Positions 1 to 8,351 of a stretch of 64,000 bases of DNA are shown here, in pieces. This DNA is from Pseudolysinimonas_A sp044239695 (GTDB lineage Bacteria; Actinomycetota; Actinomycetes; Actinomycetales; Microbacteriaceae). The notes under the pieces are model-generated. The model ran no database searches and was not told where the DNA came from. It saw nothing but the letters and a program-made list of their open reading frames with translations. Numbering within the stretch: position 1 is the first letter of the stretch; the number at the start of each line of letters is the position of its first letter. Location of the stretch: positions 1-64,000 of the forward strand of contig NZ_JBIIAW010000001.1 in NCBI RefSeq assembly GCF_044239695.1, read 5' to 3'. Position numbers and translations under genes: made by a program.

Positions 1-660
1 GACGACGGCTTCGGCGCCGAGCAGCCCGATCTTGGTGCCGCCGAAGCTGAGGATGTCGACGCCGGCGTCGACCGTGAACTCGCGGAACGGCACGCCGAGG
101 GCTGCGGCCGCGTTCCAGATGCGGGCGCCGTCCATGTGCAGCGCCATGCCGTGCTCGTGCGCCCAGTCGGCGATCGCCCGCACCTCGGCCGGCGTGTAGA
201 GCGTGCCGAGCTCGGTCGTCTGCGTGATGCTCACCGCGAGCGGCTGGGCGCGGTGCTCATCGCCCCAGCCCCACGCCTCGGTCGCGATGAGCTCCGGGGT
301 GAGCTTGCCGTCGGGCGTCGGCACGACGAACAGCTTGATGCCGGTGACCTTCTCGGGCGCACCGCCCTCGTCGTTGTGGATGTGCGCGGTCTTCGCCGCG
401 ACGACGGCACCCCAGCGAGGGAGCAGCGATGTCAGCGCGACGACGTTCGCGCCCGTGCCGTTGAACACCGGGAAGACCTCGGCCTGCGCGCCGAACTGCT
501 CGCGCATGACCTCCGCCAGGCGCGCGGTGTAGGCGTCCTCGCCGTACGACACCTGGTGGCCCTCGTTGGCGGCGGCCAGCGCGGCGAGCACCTCGGGATG
601 GATGCCGGCGTAGTTGTCGGACGCGAAGCCGCGCCAAGCGGGATCGTGGAGCGGGGTCAC
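1..660 (-). CDS. Threonine aldolase family protein (3' end cut by window edge)
   Basis: PLP-dependent fold-type I enzyme of the beta-eliminating lyase / low-specificity threonine aldolase family, expected to split L-threonine or L-allo-threonine to glycine and acetaldehyde. The visible 220 codons read through to the window edge, so the C-terminal domain is missing. Seen: an N-terminal SDNYAGIHPE segment, the PLP ring-stacking AKTAHIHNDEGG region, HMDGARIWNA with Asp about 177, and SFGGTKIG with the presumed Schiff-base Lys about 210. The GTG start overlaps the stop of the upstream DUF1232 gene (GTGA), so the two are probably cotranscribed. Substrate stereochemistry cannot be judged. Confidence 0.88.
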   Translation of the reverse strand, partial: MTPLHDPAWRGFASDNYAGIHPEVLAALAAANEGHQVSYGEDAYTARLAEVMREQFGAQAEVFPVFNGTGANVVALTSLLPRWGAVVAAKTAHIHNDEGGAPEKVTGIKLFVVPTPDGKLTPELIATEAWGWGDEHRAQPLAVSITQTTELGTLYTPAEVRAIADWAHEHGMALHMDGARIWNAAAALGVPFREFTVDAGVDILSFGGTKIGLLGAEAVV

Positions 661-869
661 GACCCCATCGTTGCAGAGCGGGCGCGGGTCGCGCGGCCCT
701 TCATGATGCGGTAGATCGCCACCCCGGCGCCGATGAGCACGAGGGCGTCGTCGCCGAAGCCGAGCGGGCCGGCGAGGATCTCGGGGATCAGGTCGATCGG
801 CGAGGCGCCGTAGAGCAGGGCGCCGAGCCCGATCAGCACCGCCTTGAGCGTCGAGTGATCCTTCTTCAT
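657..869 (-). CDS. DUF1232 (YkvA-like) small membrane protein
   Basis: A 70-residue protein with two short hydrophobic segments around the motif YGASPIDLIPE, which is the hallmark of DUF1232/YkvA proteins. Their function is unknown and they are thought to be inner-membrane associated. The ATG start is preceded by TAGCGT (877-882) with a 7-base gap, so the mRNA is probably leaderless. The stop overlaps the GTG of the threonine aldolase gene. Confidence 0.75.
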   Translation of the reverse strand: MKKDHSTLKAVLIGLGALLYGASPIDLIPEILAGPLGFGDDALVLIGAGVAIYRIMKGRATRARSATMGS

Positions 870-925
870 GGATCCGACGCTAGACCCGGAGGATCACGAG
901 CGCCTGGGAGTCGGCAGGCACCGGG

Positions 926-1954
926 TCAGGCCGCCCATTCCGCGAGCTTCGCGACGGTCGCCACCGGGTCGCCGCCCGCGACGCGCACCTGGAGGTCGGT
1001 GACCCCGGCGGCGCGGAAGGCCTCGATCCGCTCTCGCACGTACGACGCGGGGCCGACGAGGTTCGACGCCTCCAGCCACGCGACGGGGACCTTCGCCTCG
1101 GCGTCGCGCGGCCGTCCGGCGAGGTAGAGATCCTGGATCTCCTGAGCCTCCAGCTCGAACCCGTAGCTGCAGGCGAGGTCGAAGTAGAAGTTCTTGCCGC
1201 GGGCGCCCATGCCGCCGACGTAGAGCGCGTAGAGCGGGCGCAGGGAGTCGAGCGCGGCGGTCACGTCGTCGCCGATCGCGACGAGGCCTCCGGCACTGAT
1301 CTCGAGCGGCGCGAGGTCGGACGGGCGGCGCGCCGCCCCGTCGGCGAGGGCCGAGCCCCAGACCTCGGCGGCCTTCTCCGGCACGAACAGGAACGGCAGC
1401 CAGCCGTCCGCGATCTCGGCGGCGAGGGCGACACTCTTCTGCCCGAGCGCGGCGAGCCAGATCGGCACCACGGGCCGCACCGGCCGGTTCAGCAGCTTGA
1501 GCGGCTTGCCGAGCCCGAGCCCCTGACCGGCGGGCAGCGGCAGGTCGTAGATGCCCGTGTGCACGAGGGGCTCGCGGCGCAGGCCCATCCGGATGATGTC
1601 CACGACCTCCCGCGTGCGTGCCAGCGGGCGATCGAACGGGATGCCGTGGAACCCTTCGATCACCTGCGGACCGGAGGCGCCGAGCCCGAGCACCGCCCGG
1701 CCCCCGGAGACGCTGTCGAGACCGGCGATGGTCTGCAACAGCGCCCCGGGGGTGCGCGAGTAGATGTTGAGGATGCCGGAGGCGATGCGGATCGTCTGCG
1801 TCTTCGCGGCGAGGTAGCCCATCAGTGTCGGGGCGTCGAAACCGTAGGGCTCGGCGACCCAGACGGTGTCGAGTCCGGCCTGCTCCAGCTCGGCGACGAG
1901 CGTCGCCGACTCGACGGGGTTGCCGGAGTAGTCCAGCGGCATCGAGAGCTTCAC
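926..1954 (-). CDS. LLM-class (luciferase-like) F420-dependent oxidoreductase
   Basis: A 342-residue single-domain luciferase-like monooxygenase fold (TIM barrel). It starts with MKLSMPLDYSGNP and carries VWVAEPYGFDAPTLMGYLAA and GRAVLGLGASGPQVIEGFHG, as in actinobacterial F420-dependent LLM oxidoreductases (TIGR03559/TIGR03564-like). It probably reduces or oxidises a small substrate with F420 or FMN; the substrate is unknown. The GTG start lies 8 bases from the stop of the NatB-like permease upstream, so it may be read through from the exporter operon. Confidence 0.82.
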   Translation of the reverse strand: MKLSMPLDYSGNPVESATLVAELEQAGLDTVWVAEPYGFDAPTLMGYLAAKTQTIRIASGILNIYSRTPGALLQTIAGLDSVSGGRAVLGLGASGPQVIEGFHGIPFDRPLARTREVVDIIRMGLRREPLVHTGIYDLPLPAGQGLGLGKPLKLLNRPVRPVVPIWLAALGQKSVALAAEIADGWLPFLFVPEKAAEVWGSALADGAARRPSDLAPLEISAGGLVAIGDDVTAALDSLRPLYALYVGGMGARGKNFYFDLACSYGFELEAQEIQDLYLAGRPRDAEAKVPVAWLEASNLVGPASYVRERIEAFRAAGVTDLQVRVAGGDPVATVAKLAEWAA

Positions 1955-1962
1955 ACCTCACA

Positions 1963-3054
1963 TCATCGCGTGAGCGCTTCCTTCCACGACACCCGGGCGC
2001 CGAGCTTGAGCAGCGAGTTCTCGTAGATGCGCACCCCGACCGCGATGAGCCCGATCGTCGTGACGACGAGGATGCCGAGCGACAGCAGCGGCTCCCACCA
2101 CTCGGCGGTGCCGAGGAAGAGCCGCAACGGCATCGCCACCGGCGCCGAGAACGGCACGTACGACATGATCGCGACGACGAGCGGGTTGTCGTTGAAGAAG
2201 ATCACGGCGAAGTACGGCACCATGACCAGCATCATCACCGGCGTCGTCGTCGCGCCGATGTCCTCCTGGCGGGAGACCATCGCCCCCGTCGCCGCGAACA
2301 GCGACGCGAGCATCACGAATCCGATCACGAAGAAGACGACGAACCAGATGACCGCCGAGCCGAGGCCGACCAGGAGCGCATCCTGACCGGTGACGGTGAG
2401 CCCGACGATCGCCGTCGCGGCGATGAGCGCGATCTGGCCGAAGGCGAGCACCGAGGTGCCGACCACCTTGCCGGTGAACAGCACCCGCGTGGGCACGGCC
2501 GCGAGCAGGATCTCGATGACGCGGGTCTGTTTCTCCTCGACCACCGATTGCGCGATCGTCGGGCCGAAGTTCATCGCGGCGGCGAAGAACACGATGGCGA
2601 AGCCGAAGGCGACGAGGTAGGCGAGTCCCCCGGGGATCGCGTCGGGGTTCAGGAGCTCGACCGGCGGCGACTGGCTGAGCAGCATGATGAGGCCGCCCGG
2701 CTCGGAACTGTCGGCGATGATGCGCAGGCCGATCGGAGTCGAGTCGTCGGGCACGACGGCTGCTTCGACATCGCCGTCGCGGACCAGCTGTTCGGCATCT
2801 GCGACGCTGTCGACCGGCACCTCCTCGATCTGATCTCCGATCGACGCGACGAGAGAAGCGTCGGTCACCGCGACGCGCGGGTTCTCGGGGGTCGCGGCGG
2901 TGATCGAGCCGAAGATGATCCCGCCGAGCACGAGCGCCAGCAGGATGCCGGTGGAGATCAGGAACGACTTGCTGCGCAAACGCGTGCTGATCTCGCGCTG
3001 GGCGACGAGGCCGATGAGTCGCGTCGAGCCGGTGTTCAGAACGGGCGTGGTCAC
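1963..3054 (-). CDS. ABC-2 type exporter permease, NatB-like
   Basis: A 363-residue membrane subunit. It has an N-terminal cytoplasmic tail ending REISTRLRSKSF, one membrane helix, a large extracytoplasmic domain (about residues 50-170), then about five helices in the C-terminal half. This is the COG1668 (NatB/ABC-2) arrangement. The GTG start overlaps the stop of the ATPase gene by four bases, giving a tightly coupled ATPase-permease pair. With the upstream two-component system this looks like a stress-responsive efflux or sodium/antibiotic exporter; the cargo is unknown. Confidence 0.85.
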   Translation of the reverse strand: MTTPVLNTGSTRLIGLVAQREISTRLRSKSFLISTGILLALVLGGIIFGSITAATPENPRVAVTDASLVASIGDQIEEVPVDSVADAEQLVRDGDVEAAVVPDDSTPIGLRIIADSSEPGGLIMLLSQSPPVELLNPDAIPGGLAYLVAFGFAIVFFAAAMNFGPTIAQSVVEEKQTRVIEILLAAVPTRVLFTGKVVGTSVLAFGQIALIAATAIVGLTVTGQDALLVGLGSAVIWFVVFFVIGFVMLASLFAATGAMVSRQEDIGATTTPVMMLVMVPYFAVIFFNDNPLVVAIMSYVPFSAPVAMPLRLFLGTAEWWEPLLSLGILVVTTIGLIAVGVRIYENSLLKLGARVSWKEALTR

Positions 3055-3953
3055 TGGACGACCTCCTTGAAGATCTGGGCGAGCGAGGGATGCTGGCGGG
3101 CGAACGTGAGCACGTCGCCCTTCGCGGTGGCGGCGCGCAGTACGGCCTGCACAGCGGCCTCGTCGGCGGCGTCGAAGAGCGCGTAGCCGCCGTCGAACTC
3201 CACGACGTCGATGCCGGGCTGCTCGCGCAGCCATGCGGTGTCGGCCGAGGCGAGCAGCTCGTAGCGCAGGGTCGCGTGCTGGGCCCGCAGATCGGTGCGC
3301 GGACCCGCCGCGCGGATGCGACCGTCCGCGATGATGACGAGGTCGTCGCAGAGCCGCTCGACGATGTCGAGCTGGTGGCTCGAGAACAGCACCGGGATGC
3401 CCGCCGCGGCGCGGTCCTGCAGCACCCCGACCACGACATCCACCGCCATCGGGTCGAGACCGGAGAACGGCTCGTCGAGCACCAGGACCGACGGCTCGTG
3501 CACGAGCGCTGCGGCGATCTGCGCGCGCTGCTGGTTGCCGAGCGACAGCTTCTCGATCGGCTCGTCGCGGCGCTCGCCGAGGCCGAGCTGGTCGAGCAGC
3601 GTGCCCGCGTTGCGGGTGGCGTCCGCCGAACTCAGGCCGTGCAGGCGGGCGAGGTAGACGAGCTGCTCCTGGAGCTTCATCTTCGGGTACAGGCCGCGTT
3701 CCTCGGGCATGTAGCCGAAGCGGCGGCGGCCCCCGGTATCGAGGACCGCACCGCCGAGGCTCACGGTGCCGCGGTCGGCCGCGAGCACGCCGAGGATGAT
3801 GCGCATCGTCGTGGTCTTGCCGGCGCCGTTGCCGCCGACGAACCCGGTCATGCGACCCGGGTGCACGTCGAAGCTGACGTCGTCGAGCACCTGCCGGGTG
3901 CCGTAACGCTTGTCGAGGTTGCGGATCTCGAGCGCTGCGTTCGTGGTGGGCAC
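3051..3953 (-). CDS. ABC exporter ATP-binding protein, NatA-like
   Basis: A 300-residue ATPase that energises the adjoining NatB-like permease. Walker A is GGNGAGKTT, the signature is LSLGNQQRAQ, and Walker B is VLVLDEPFSGLDP; a C-terminal extension follows the nucleotide-binding domain as in NatA/DrrA proteins. The GTG start is chosen because GAAGGAGG lies just upstream of it; an in-frame ATG 21 bases earlier would place that Shine-Dalgarno inside the gene. It follows the response regulator gene after an 87-base gap that holds its own promoter. Confidence 0.88.
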   Translation of the reverse strand: MPTTNAALEIRNLDKRYGTRQVLDDVSFDVHPGRMTGFVGGNGAGKTTTMRIILGVLAADRGTVSLGGAVLDTGGRRRFGYMPEERGLYPKMKLQEQLVYLARLHGLSSADATRNAGTLLDQLGLGERRDEPIEKLSLGNQQRAQIAAALVHEPSVLVLDEPFSGLDPMAVDVVVGVLQDRAAAGIPVLFSSHQLDIVERLCDDLVIIADGRIRAAGPRTDLRAQHATLRYELLASADTAWLREQPGIDVVEFDGGYALFDAADEAAVQAVLRAATAKGDVLTFARQHPSLAQIFKEVVQ

Positions 3954-3976
3954 AGTGCCTCCTTCTGTCTGCACCC

Positions 3977-4035
3977 ACGCTACGGAGCGCGCGGGCGGCG
4001 CACCTCCCCCGAGCGGCCTCCCCCGTGAGGAGGAG
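3977..4035 (-). promoter_or_regulatory. Promoter/operator of the NatA-NatB exporter
   Basis: On the minus strand a CTCC-N10-GGAG inverted repeat (4018-4035) starts 5 bases after the response-regulator stop. A second GGGGGAG half-site lies at 4004-4010, exactly 21 bases before a TAGCGT -10 box (3977-3982). The same GGAG-N21-TAG layout is found at 5948-5992 and 49827-49871. The predicted leader is short and carries the GAAGGAGG ribosome site of the ATPase gene. A hairpin or attenuator role for the repeat is possible instead. Confidence 0.55.
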
Positions 4036-4040
4036 ACGGG

Positions 4041-4703
4041 TCAGGCTCCGGGAACCGCGAAGCCGGTCTCGTACGCGCGCACGACGGCCTGCACCCGGTC
4101 GCGCACGCCGAGCTTCAGCAGGATGCTGGAGACGTGGGTCTTCACGGTCGCCTCGCCGACGTGCAGCCCCGTCGCGATCTCGGCGTTGGAGAGTCCGCGG
4201 GCGACGAGGCGGAAGACCTCCTCCTCGCGCTCGGTGAGCGCATCGAGTTCGGCCGCGCGCGGCGCGGCGGTGACCCCGCCGAACCGTTCGATGACTCGTC
4301 GGGTCACCTCGGGGGCGAGAAGGGCGTCGCCGGCGGCGAGCACGCGCACGGCGTCGACGAGCTGCTCGGGGCTCGCGGTCTTCAGCAGGAACCCGCTCGC
4401 GCCCGCGTCGAGCGCCCGGAAGAGCGAGTCGTCGTCATCGAACGTCGTCAGCACGAGCACGGTGCCGGTCGCCTCGGGATCGGCGACGATGCGGCGCGTG
4501 GCGTCGAGTCCGTCGAGGACGGGCATCTGCACGTCCATGCAGATCACGTCGGGGCGCAGCTCGCGCGCGAGTTCGATCGCCCGGGCCCCGTCGCTCGCCT
4601 CGCCGACGACCTCGAGCCCCGGAACGCTGCCCAGGATGACGCGGAACCCCGTGCGCACGAGCTCCTGGTCGTCGACGAGCAGGATCCGGATGGCGGAGGT
4701 CAT
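4041..4703 (-). CDS. LuxR/NarL-family response regulator
   Basis: A 220-residue two-domain regulator. The receiver domain has the acidic pair D11-D12 and phosphoacceptor D57 in CMDVQMP. The C-terminal LuxR helix-turn-helix domain is LTEREEEVFRLVARGLSN followed by the recognition-helix segment GEATVKTHVSSILLKL. It is partnered with the histidine kinase immediately upstream (4-base overlap). It is the natural candidate to bind the CTCC-N10-GGAG sites in front of the kinase, the NatA-like gene and the distant exporter at 49.9 kb. Confidence 0.93.
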   Translation of the reverse strand: MTSAIRILLVDDQELVRTGFRVILGSVPGLEVVGEASDGARAIELARELRPDVICMDVQMPVLDGLDATRRIVADPEATGTVLVLTTFDDDDSLFRALDAGASGFLLKTASPEQLVDAVRVLAAGDALLAPEVTRRVIERFGGVTAAPRAAELDALTEREEEVFRLVARGLSNAEIATGLHVGEATVKTHVSSILLKLGVRDRVQAVVRAYETGFAVPGA

Positions 4704-5941
4704 GCGCCCACCAGGGGCAGGCGCGCGCGCACGAGGTACCCGCCGCGCGATCGCGGACCGATCTCGAGGGAGCCGCCGGCGGTCGCGACGCGCTCCCGCA
4801 TCCCGAGCTGACCGAGGCCGCCCGGGGCGCGCAGGCTCCGTGTCGTGCCGGTGTTGGCGACTTCGAGTTCGACCGCGTCGGGCAGGTAGCGCAGGCGCAC
4901 CTCGGCCGCGGCGTCGGGTCCCGCGTGCTTGCGGGCGTTGGTGAGCGCCTCTTGCGCGATCCGGTAGACGTTGAGACTCAGGGCCGGCGGGAGCGGCCGG
5001 GGGTCGCCGACGATCTCGAGGTCGGTGGGCAGCCCGGCATCCTGGGAGGCCTGTACGAGCGCGGGAAGGGCGGTCACGCCGATGGTCGAGGCAGGCGACG
5101 TATCGACCGCGACCCCGGCATCCCGCAGCGTCGTCAGCAGCCCGCGCAGCTCGTCGATCGCCGACCGGGCGGTGTCCTCCACGTGCCGCAGTGCCTGACT
5201 CGCCGCCTCGGGATCGCTCGCGAGGGTCGACCGGGCGGCCCCGGCCTGGACGCCCATCACCGACACGTGGTGCGCGACCGAGTCGTGCAACTCGCGGGCG
5301 ATGCGCACCCGGTCCAGCGCGACGGCCTGTTCGGCGAGACGCTCGCGTTCGAACTGCAGCTCCGCGGTGCGCTCGGCGAGGGTCTGACGCTCGAGCGCCG
5401 ACGCCCAGGCGCGCTCGCCGTAGTAGTAGGCGCCCCCGAAATAGAGCAGGTTCGTGATGACCTGGATGAGGGCGAAGGCGACGTACGGCGAGAACGGCCC
5501 ACCCGTCGTGTCCTGCTCACCGGAGACCGCGCCGATGTAGATGTACGCGAACAACCAGATGATCATCGCCGCGGTGATGACGAGCCGCACGATGTGCGCA
5601 CGGGTGCGGTTCGCATCCCACGCGCCGACCGAGTAGAACGCCAGGAACAGCGCGATGTTGCCGACGAGCACTTCGGGCACCAGGAACGATCCGCCGACGA
5701 GGAACGTCGTCGCCACGACGAGGGCGGTCACGCTCGGGAACCGGCGCCGCCAGATCAGGGGGAGCGAGATTCCCATCGCGTACGGGAGCGCCGCCCAGCC
5801 CGGCGCCGGTTCCTCGAAGATGCCGGCGATGCGATAGAGCACCGAGCTGAGCATGATGCCGACGGCGAACGCGAGCGCGACGAGAAGGTCGGTGCGCAGC
5901 TCCCGGGGGCTCGGTGCCGGGCGCCGCTCGAGTGCGGTCAC
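4700..5941 (-). CDS. NarL-type sensor histidine kinase
   Basis: A 413-residue membrane kinase with about five or six N-terminal helices (residues 17-175) lacking a large sensor domain, a HisKA_3 dimerisation domain with H219 in ARELHDSVAHH, and a HATPase_c domain (NVYRIAQEALTNARKH; GGLGQLGMRERV). This is typical of kinases that sense membrane or envelope stress and control ABC exporters. A TAGGCT box (5948-5953) ends 6 bases before the GTG, so the message is probably leaderless. An inverted repeat just upstream suggests autoregulation. Confidence 0.92.
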   Translation of the reverse strand: MTALERRPAPSPRELRTDLLVALAFAVGIMLSSVLYRIAGIFEEPAPGWAALPYAMGISLPLIWRRRFPSVTALVVATTFLVGGSFLVPEVLVGNIALFLAFYSVGAWDANRTRAHIVRLVITAAMIIWLFAYIYIGAVSGEQDTTGGPFSPYVAFALIQVITNLLYFGGAYYYGERAWASALERQTLAERTAELQFERERLAEQAVALDRVRIARELHDSVAHHVSVMGVQAGAARSTLASDPEAASQALRHVEDTARSAIDELRGLLTTLRDAGVAVDTSPASTIGVTALPALVQASQDAGLPTDLEIVGDPRPLPPALSLNVYRIAQEALTNARKHAGPDAAAEVRLRYLPDAVELEVANTGTTRSLRAPGGLGQLGMRERVATAGGSLEIGPRSRGGYLVRARLPLVGA

Positions 5942-5947
5942 CCTGCG

Positions 5948-5992
5948 AGCCTACGGATGCGGTGCCGCAGACGCCTCCGTCCTCAGGCGGAG
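5948..5992 (-). promoter_or_regulatory. Autoregulatory promoter/operator of the two-component system
   Basis: The minus strand carries an 18-base CTCC-N10-GGAG inverted repeat (5975-5992) with inner TGAGG, then exactly 21 bases, then TAGGCT (5948-5953), which ends 6 bases before the kinase GTG. The layout matches the sites at 3977-4035 and 49827-49871. The repeat also lies upstream of the divergent secA2 gene. The wider palindrome could form a hairpin. Confidence 0.6.
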
Positions 5993-6050
5993 GCGGGTCT
6001 CGCCGGCGCGACGTACCCTCGTCTCGTCGTCGGGATTCGAGGAGCGTCGG

Positions 6051-8351
6051 GTGATCGGTCTGGCACGCGTCACCGGATCCCTCGCCCGACTGATCGGACG
6101 ACCGGGAACCACGAGTTTCCGCGAGTTGGGCGCCGTAGTCGGGGAGGCGCTCGCCCTGCGAGCCACGGTCGCGCTGTCGACCGACGCGGAGATCCGGCAT
6201 GCCGCCTCGTCCCGGACGGCTGCCGCCGATTCCGGAGTCGACCCGAGGGCCCTTGCGTTCATCGCCGAAGCCGCCCGCCGGAGCCTGGGCTTCGAGGTGC
6301 ATCGCGAGCAGCTCCTCGGGGCCTGCGCGCTCATCGCCGGGCATGCCATCGAGATGGACACCGGCGAAGGGAAGACGCTCACCGGCGCGATCGCAGCGGC
6401 CTATCTCGCGCGCGGCGGGCGTCGTGTGCATGTGCTGTCGATCAACGACTTCCTGGCTGAACGGGACGCGACCTGGATGAGCGGGCTCTACCGCTCGCTG
6501 GGGGTCACGGTCGGCTGGATCTCGCAGGCGGCCACGCGCGCGCGCCGCGCGGACGTCTACGCGCGCGACGTCGTCTACGCCGCCGTCACCGAGGTGGGCT
6601 ACGACGTGTTGCGCGACCGGTTCGCGATGACCGACGCCGAGCGGGTTTCGCCGGTGTTCGACACCGCCATCGTCGATGAGGCCGACGCCGTTCTCATCGA
6701 CGAGGCGATGGCTCCCCTGGTGCTGGCCGGCACCCTCGAGCAGCGCTCCGGCGAGAGCCTCACGGGGGCACGCGCCGTCGAGTCCTTGGTGGAGGGCATC
6801 CACTATCTGATCGATGCCGACGGCGCGACCGTCTCGTTCACAGAGGCCGGTCTCGACCAGGTCGAGAATGCGCTCGGCGGCCTCGACCTGTACTCCGGCG
6901 AGAACACCGAAATGCTGACGGTCGTCAACCTCGCCCTGCAAGCACGCGCGCTCCTGCGCAGGGACGTGGACTACCTGGTCAGAGACGGCGCCATCCAGCT
7001 CATCAGCGCCAGTCGCGGCCGGGTCGCCCAGCTACAGAGGTGGCCGGACGGACTCCACGCGGCCGTCGAGGCGAAGGAGGGGCTGGCGATCAGCGCCCAG
7101 GGCATCGTGCTCGACACGATCACCATCCAGGATCTCGCGCTTCGCTACGACCGCCTCTCGGGCATGTCCGCAACGGTCGTCGCGGTCGCCGAGGATCTGC
7201 TCGAGTTCTTCCGCCTGCGCTCGGGCCCGATCCCGAGGCATCGGCCTCTCGTCCGCGTTGACCACCCGCCGGTCGTGTTCGACTCCGCGGCCGAGACGAT
7301 GAGTGCCGTGGTCGCGGCGGTCGAGCGGGTGCATGCGACCGGTCAGCCCGTGCTGGTCGGCACGCAGAGCGTCGCTGAATCGGAAATCCTCGCGCGCCGT
7401 CTCCGCGAGAGGAACATCGATCCGCAGGTTCTCAACGCGAAGAACGACGCCGCCGAGGCTGCCGTCGTCAGTCAGGCGGGAGAGTACGGTGCCGTGACCA
7501 TCTCGACCCAGATCTCGGGCCGCGGCACCGACATCGTGCTCGGCGGAGTCGACAGCGAGGATCGCGAACGCATCGTCGCCCTGGGCGGGCTCGCGGTCGT
7601 CGCCGTCGGCCGCTATCCCTCTCGTCGTCTCGACGCACAACTCCGCGGCCGGAGCGGTCGTCAGGGCGACCCGGGGTCGACCGCCGGCTTCAGCAGTCTC
7701 GACGACGAACTCCTCATCGCCCACCCCCCTGACCGCCTGCCGAAGAGAGGGAGCGAGGCTCGCGAGCGACTCTCACCCCGGCGACGGAGCGCCCTCCTGT
7801 CCTCCGCTCAGAGAGCCGCCGAGGCGTCCCGTCGGGAGCGTCATCGTTCGACCTGGGCGTTCACTCGCGCGATCGCCTGGCAACGGGAGTTCGTGCTGAG
7901 GCTCCGGGACGACATCGCCGCCACGGATGTCGCCGCCGAGCGGGTGAGGGAGGCGGCGCCCGATCTCTCCGCGCCTCTGTCGTCGGTTCCTGAGCGCGCG
8001 CTGCGGGACACCCTCCGACGCATCGCACTGCTGAGCTGCGACGAGCAGTGGACCGATCACCTCGGCGTCCTGCAGGAGCTGCGGGACGGCATCCACCTGC
8101 GCGCTCTCGCCGGTGAGGATCCGCTCGACGCGTTCCATACGCTCGCCCTCGCCGAGTTCGACGGATGGGAGGCGCGGATGTACGCGTCGGTGCTCGCCGC
8201 CGTCCGAGCGATGTCGGCGGACGACCTGAGGCGCGGGGTGCTTCCCGAGACGATCCGCCTGCCATCGGCGACGTGGACGTACATGGTGTCGGACAACCCG
8301 CTGGGAGACGCCATGTCGCGCGCGGCCCGAAGCCGCGGGCGCCGCACCTGA
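6051..8351 (+). CDS. secA2: Accessory Sec translocase ATPase SecA2
   Basis: A 766-residue SecA-family motor. Walker A is MDTGEGKT (about residues 102-109), the DEAD box is VDEADAVLID (about 208), the second motor domain has QISGRGTDIVLGG and LRGRSGRQGDPGS, and a helical scaffold/wing follows. It is about 150-180 residues shorter than housekeeping SecA and ends without the C-terminal zinc-binding linker, as in actinobacterial SecA2. The GTG start is preceded by GAGGAG at 6 bases and matches the family N terminus (RPGTTS); longer starts would run into the kinase gene. No SecY2 or accessory Sec partner is nearby, so it presumably uses the normal SecYEG channel. Confidence 0.85.
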   Translation: MIGLARVTGSLARLIGRPGTTSFRELGAVVGEALALRATVALSTDAEIRHAASSRTAAADSGVDPRALAFIAEAARRSLGFEVHREQLLGACALIAGHAIEMDTGEGKTLTGAIAAAYLARGGRRVHVLSINDFLAERDATWMSGLYRSLGVTVGWISQAATRARRADVYARDVVYAAVTEVGYDVLRDRFAMTDAERVSPVFDTAIVDEADAVLIDEAMAPLVLAGTLEQRSGESLTGARAVESLVEGIHYLIDADGATVSFTEAGLDQVENALGGLDLYSGENTEMLTVVNLALQARALLRRDVDYLVRDGAIQLISASRGRVAQLQRWPDGLHAAVEAKEGLAISAQGIVLDTITIQDLALRYDRLSGMSATVVAVAEDLLEFFRLRSGPIPRHRPLVRVDHPPVVFDSAAETMSAVVAAVERVHATGQPVLVGTQSVAESEILARRLRERNIDPQVLNAKNDAAEAAVVSQAGEYGAVTISTQISGRGTDIVLGGVDSEDRERIVALGGLAVVAVGRYPSRRLDAQLRGRSGRQGDPGSTAGFSSLDDELLIAHPPDRLPKRGSEARERLSPRRRSALLSSAQRAAEASRRERHRSTWAFTRAIAWQREFVLRLRDDIAATDVAAERVREAAPDLSAPLSSVPERALRDTLRRIALLSCDEQWTDHLGVLQELRDGIHLRALAGEDPLDAFHTLALAEFDGWEARMYASVLAAVRAMSADDLRRGVLPETIRLPSATWTYMVSDNPLGDAMSRAARSRGRRT

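Noticed and set aside
1825..3186. Long reading frame (over 450 codons) on the plus strand opposite the LLM oxidoreductase and exporter genes
   Set aside because: It is antisense to two clear genes, rich in Arg, Asp, Glu and His as expected of a GC-rich shadow frame, and matches no protein family.
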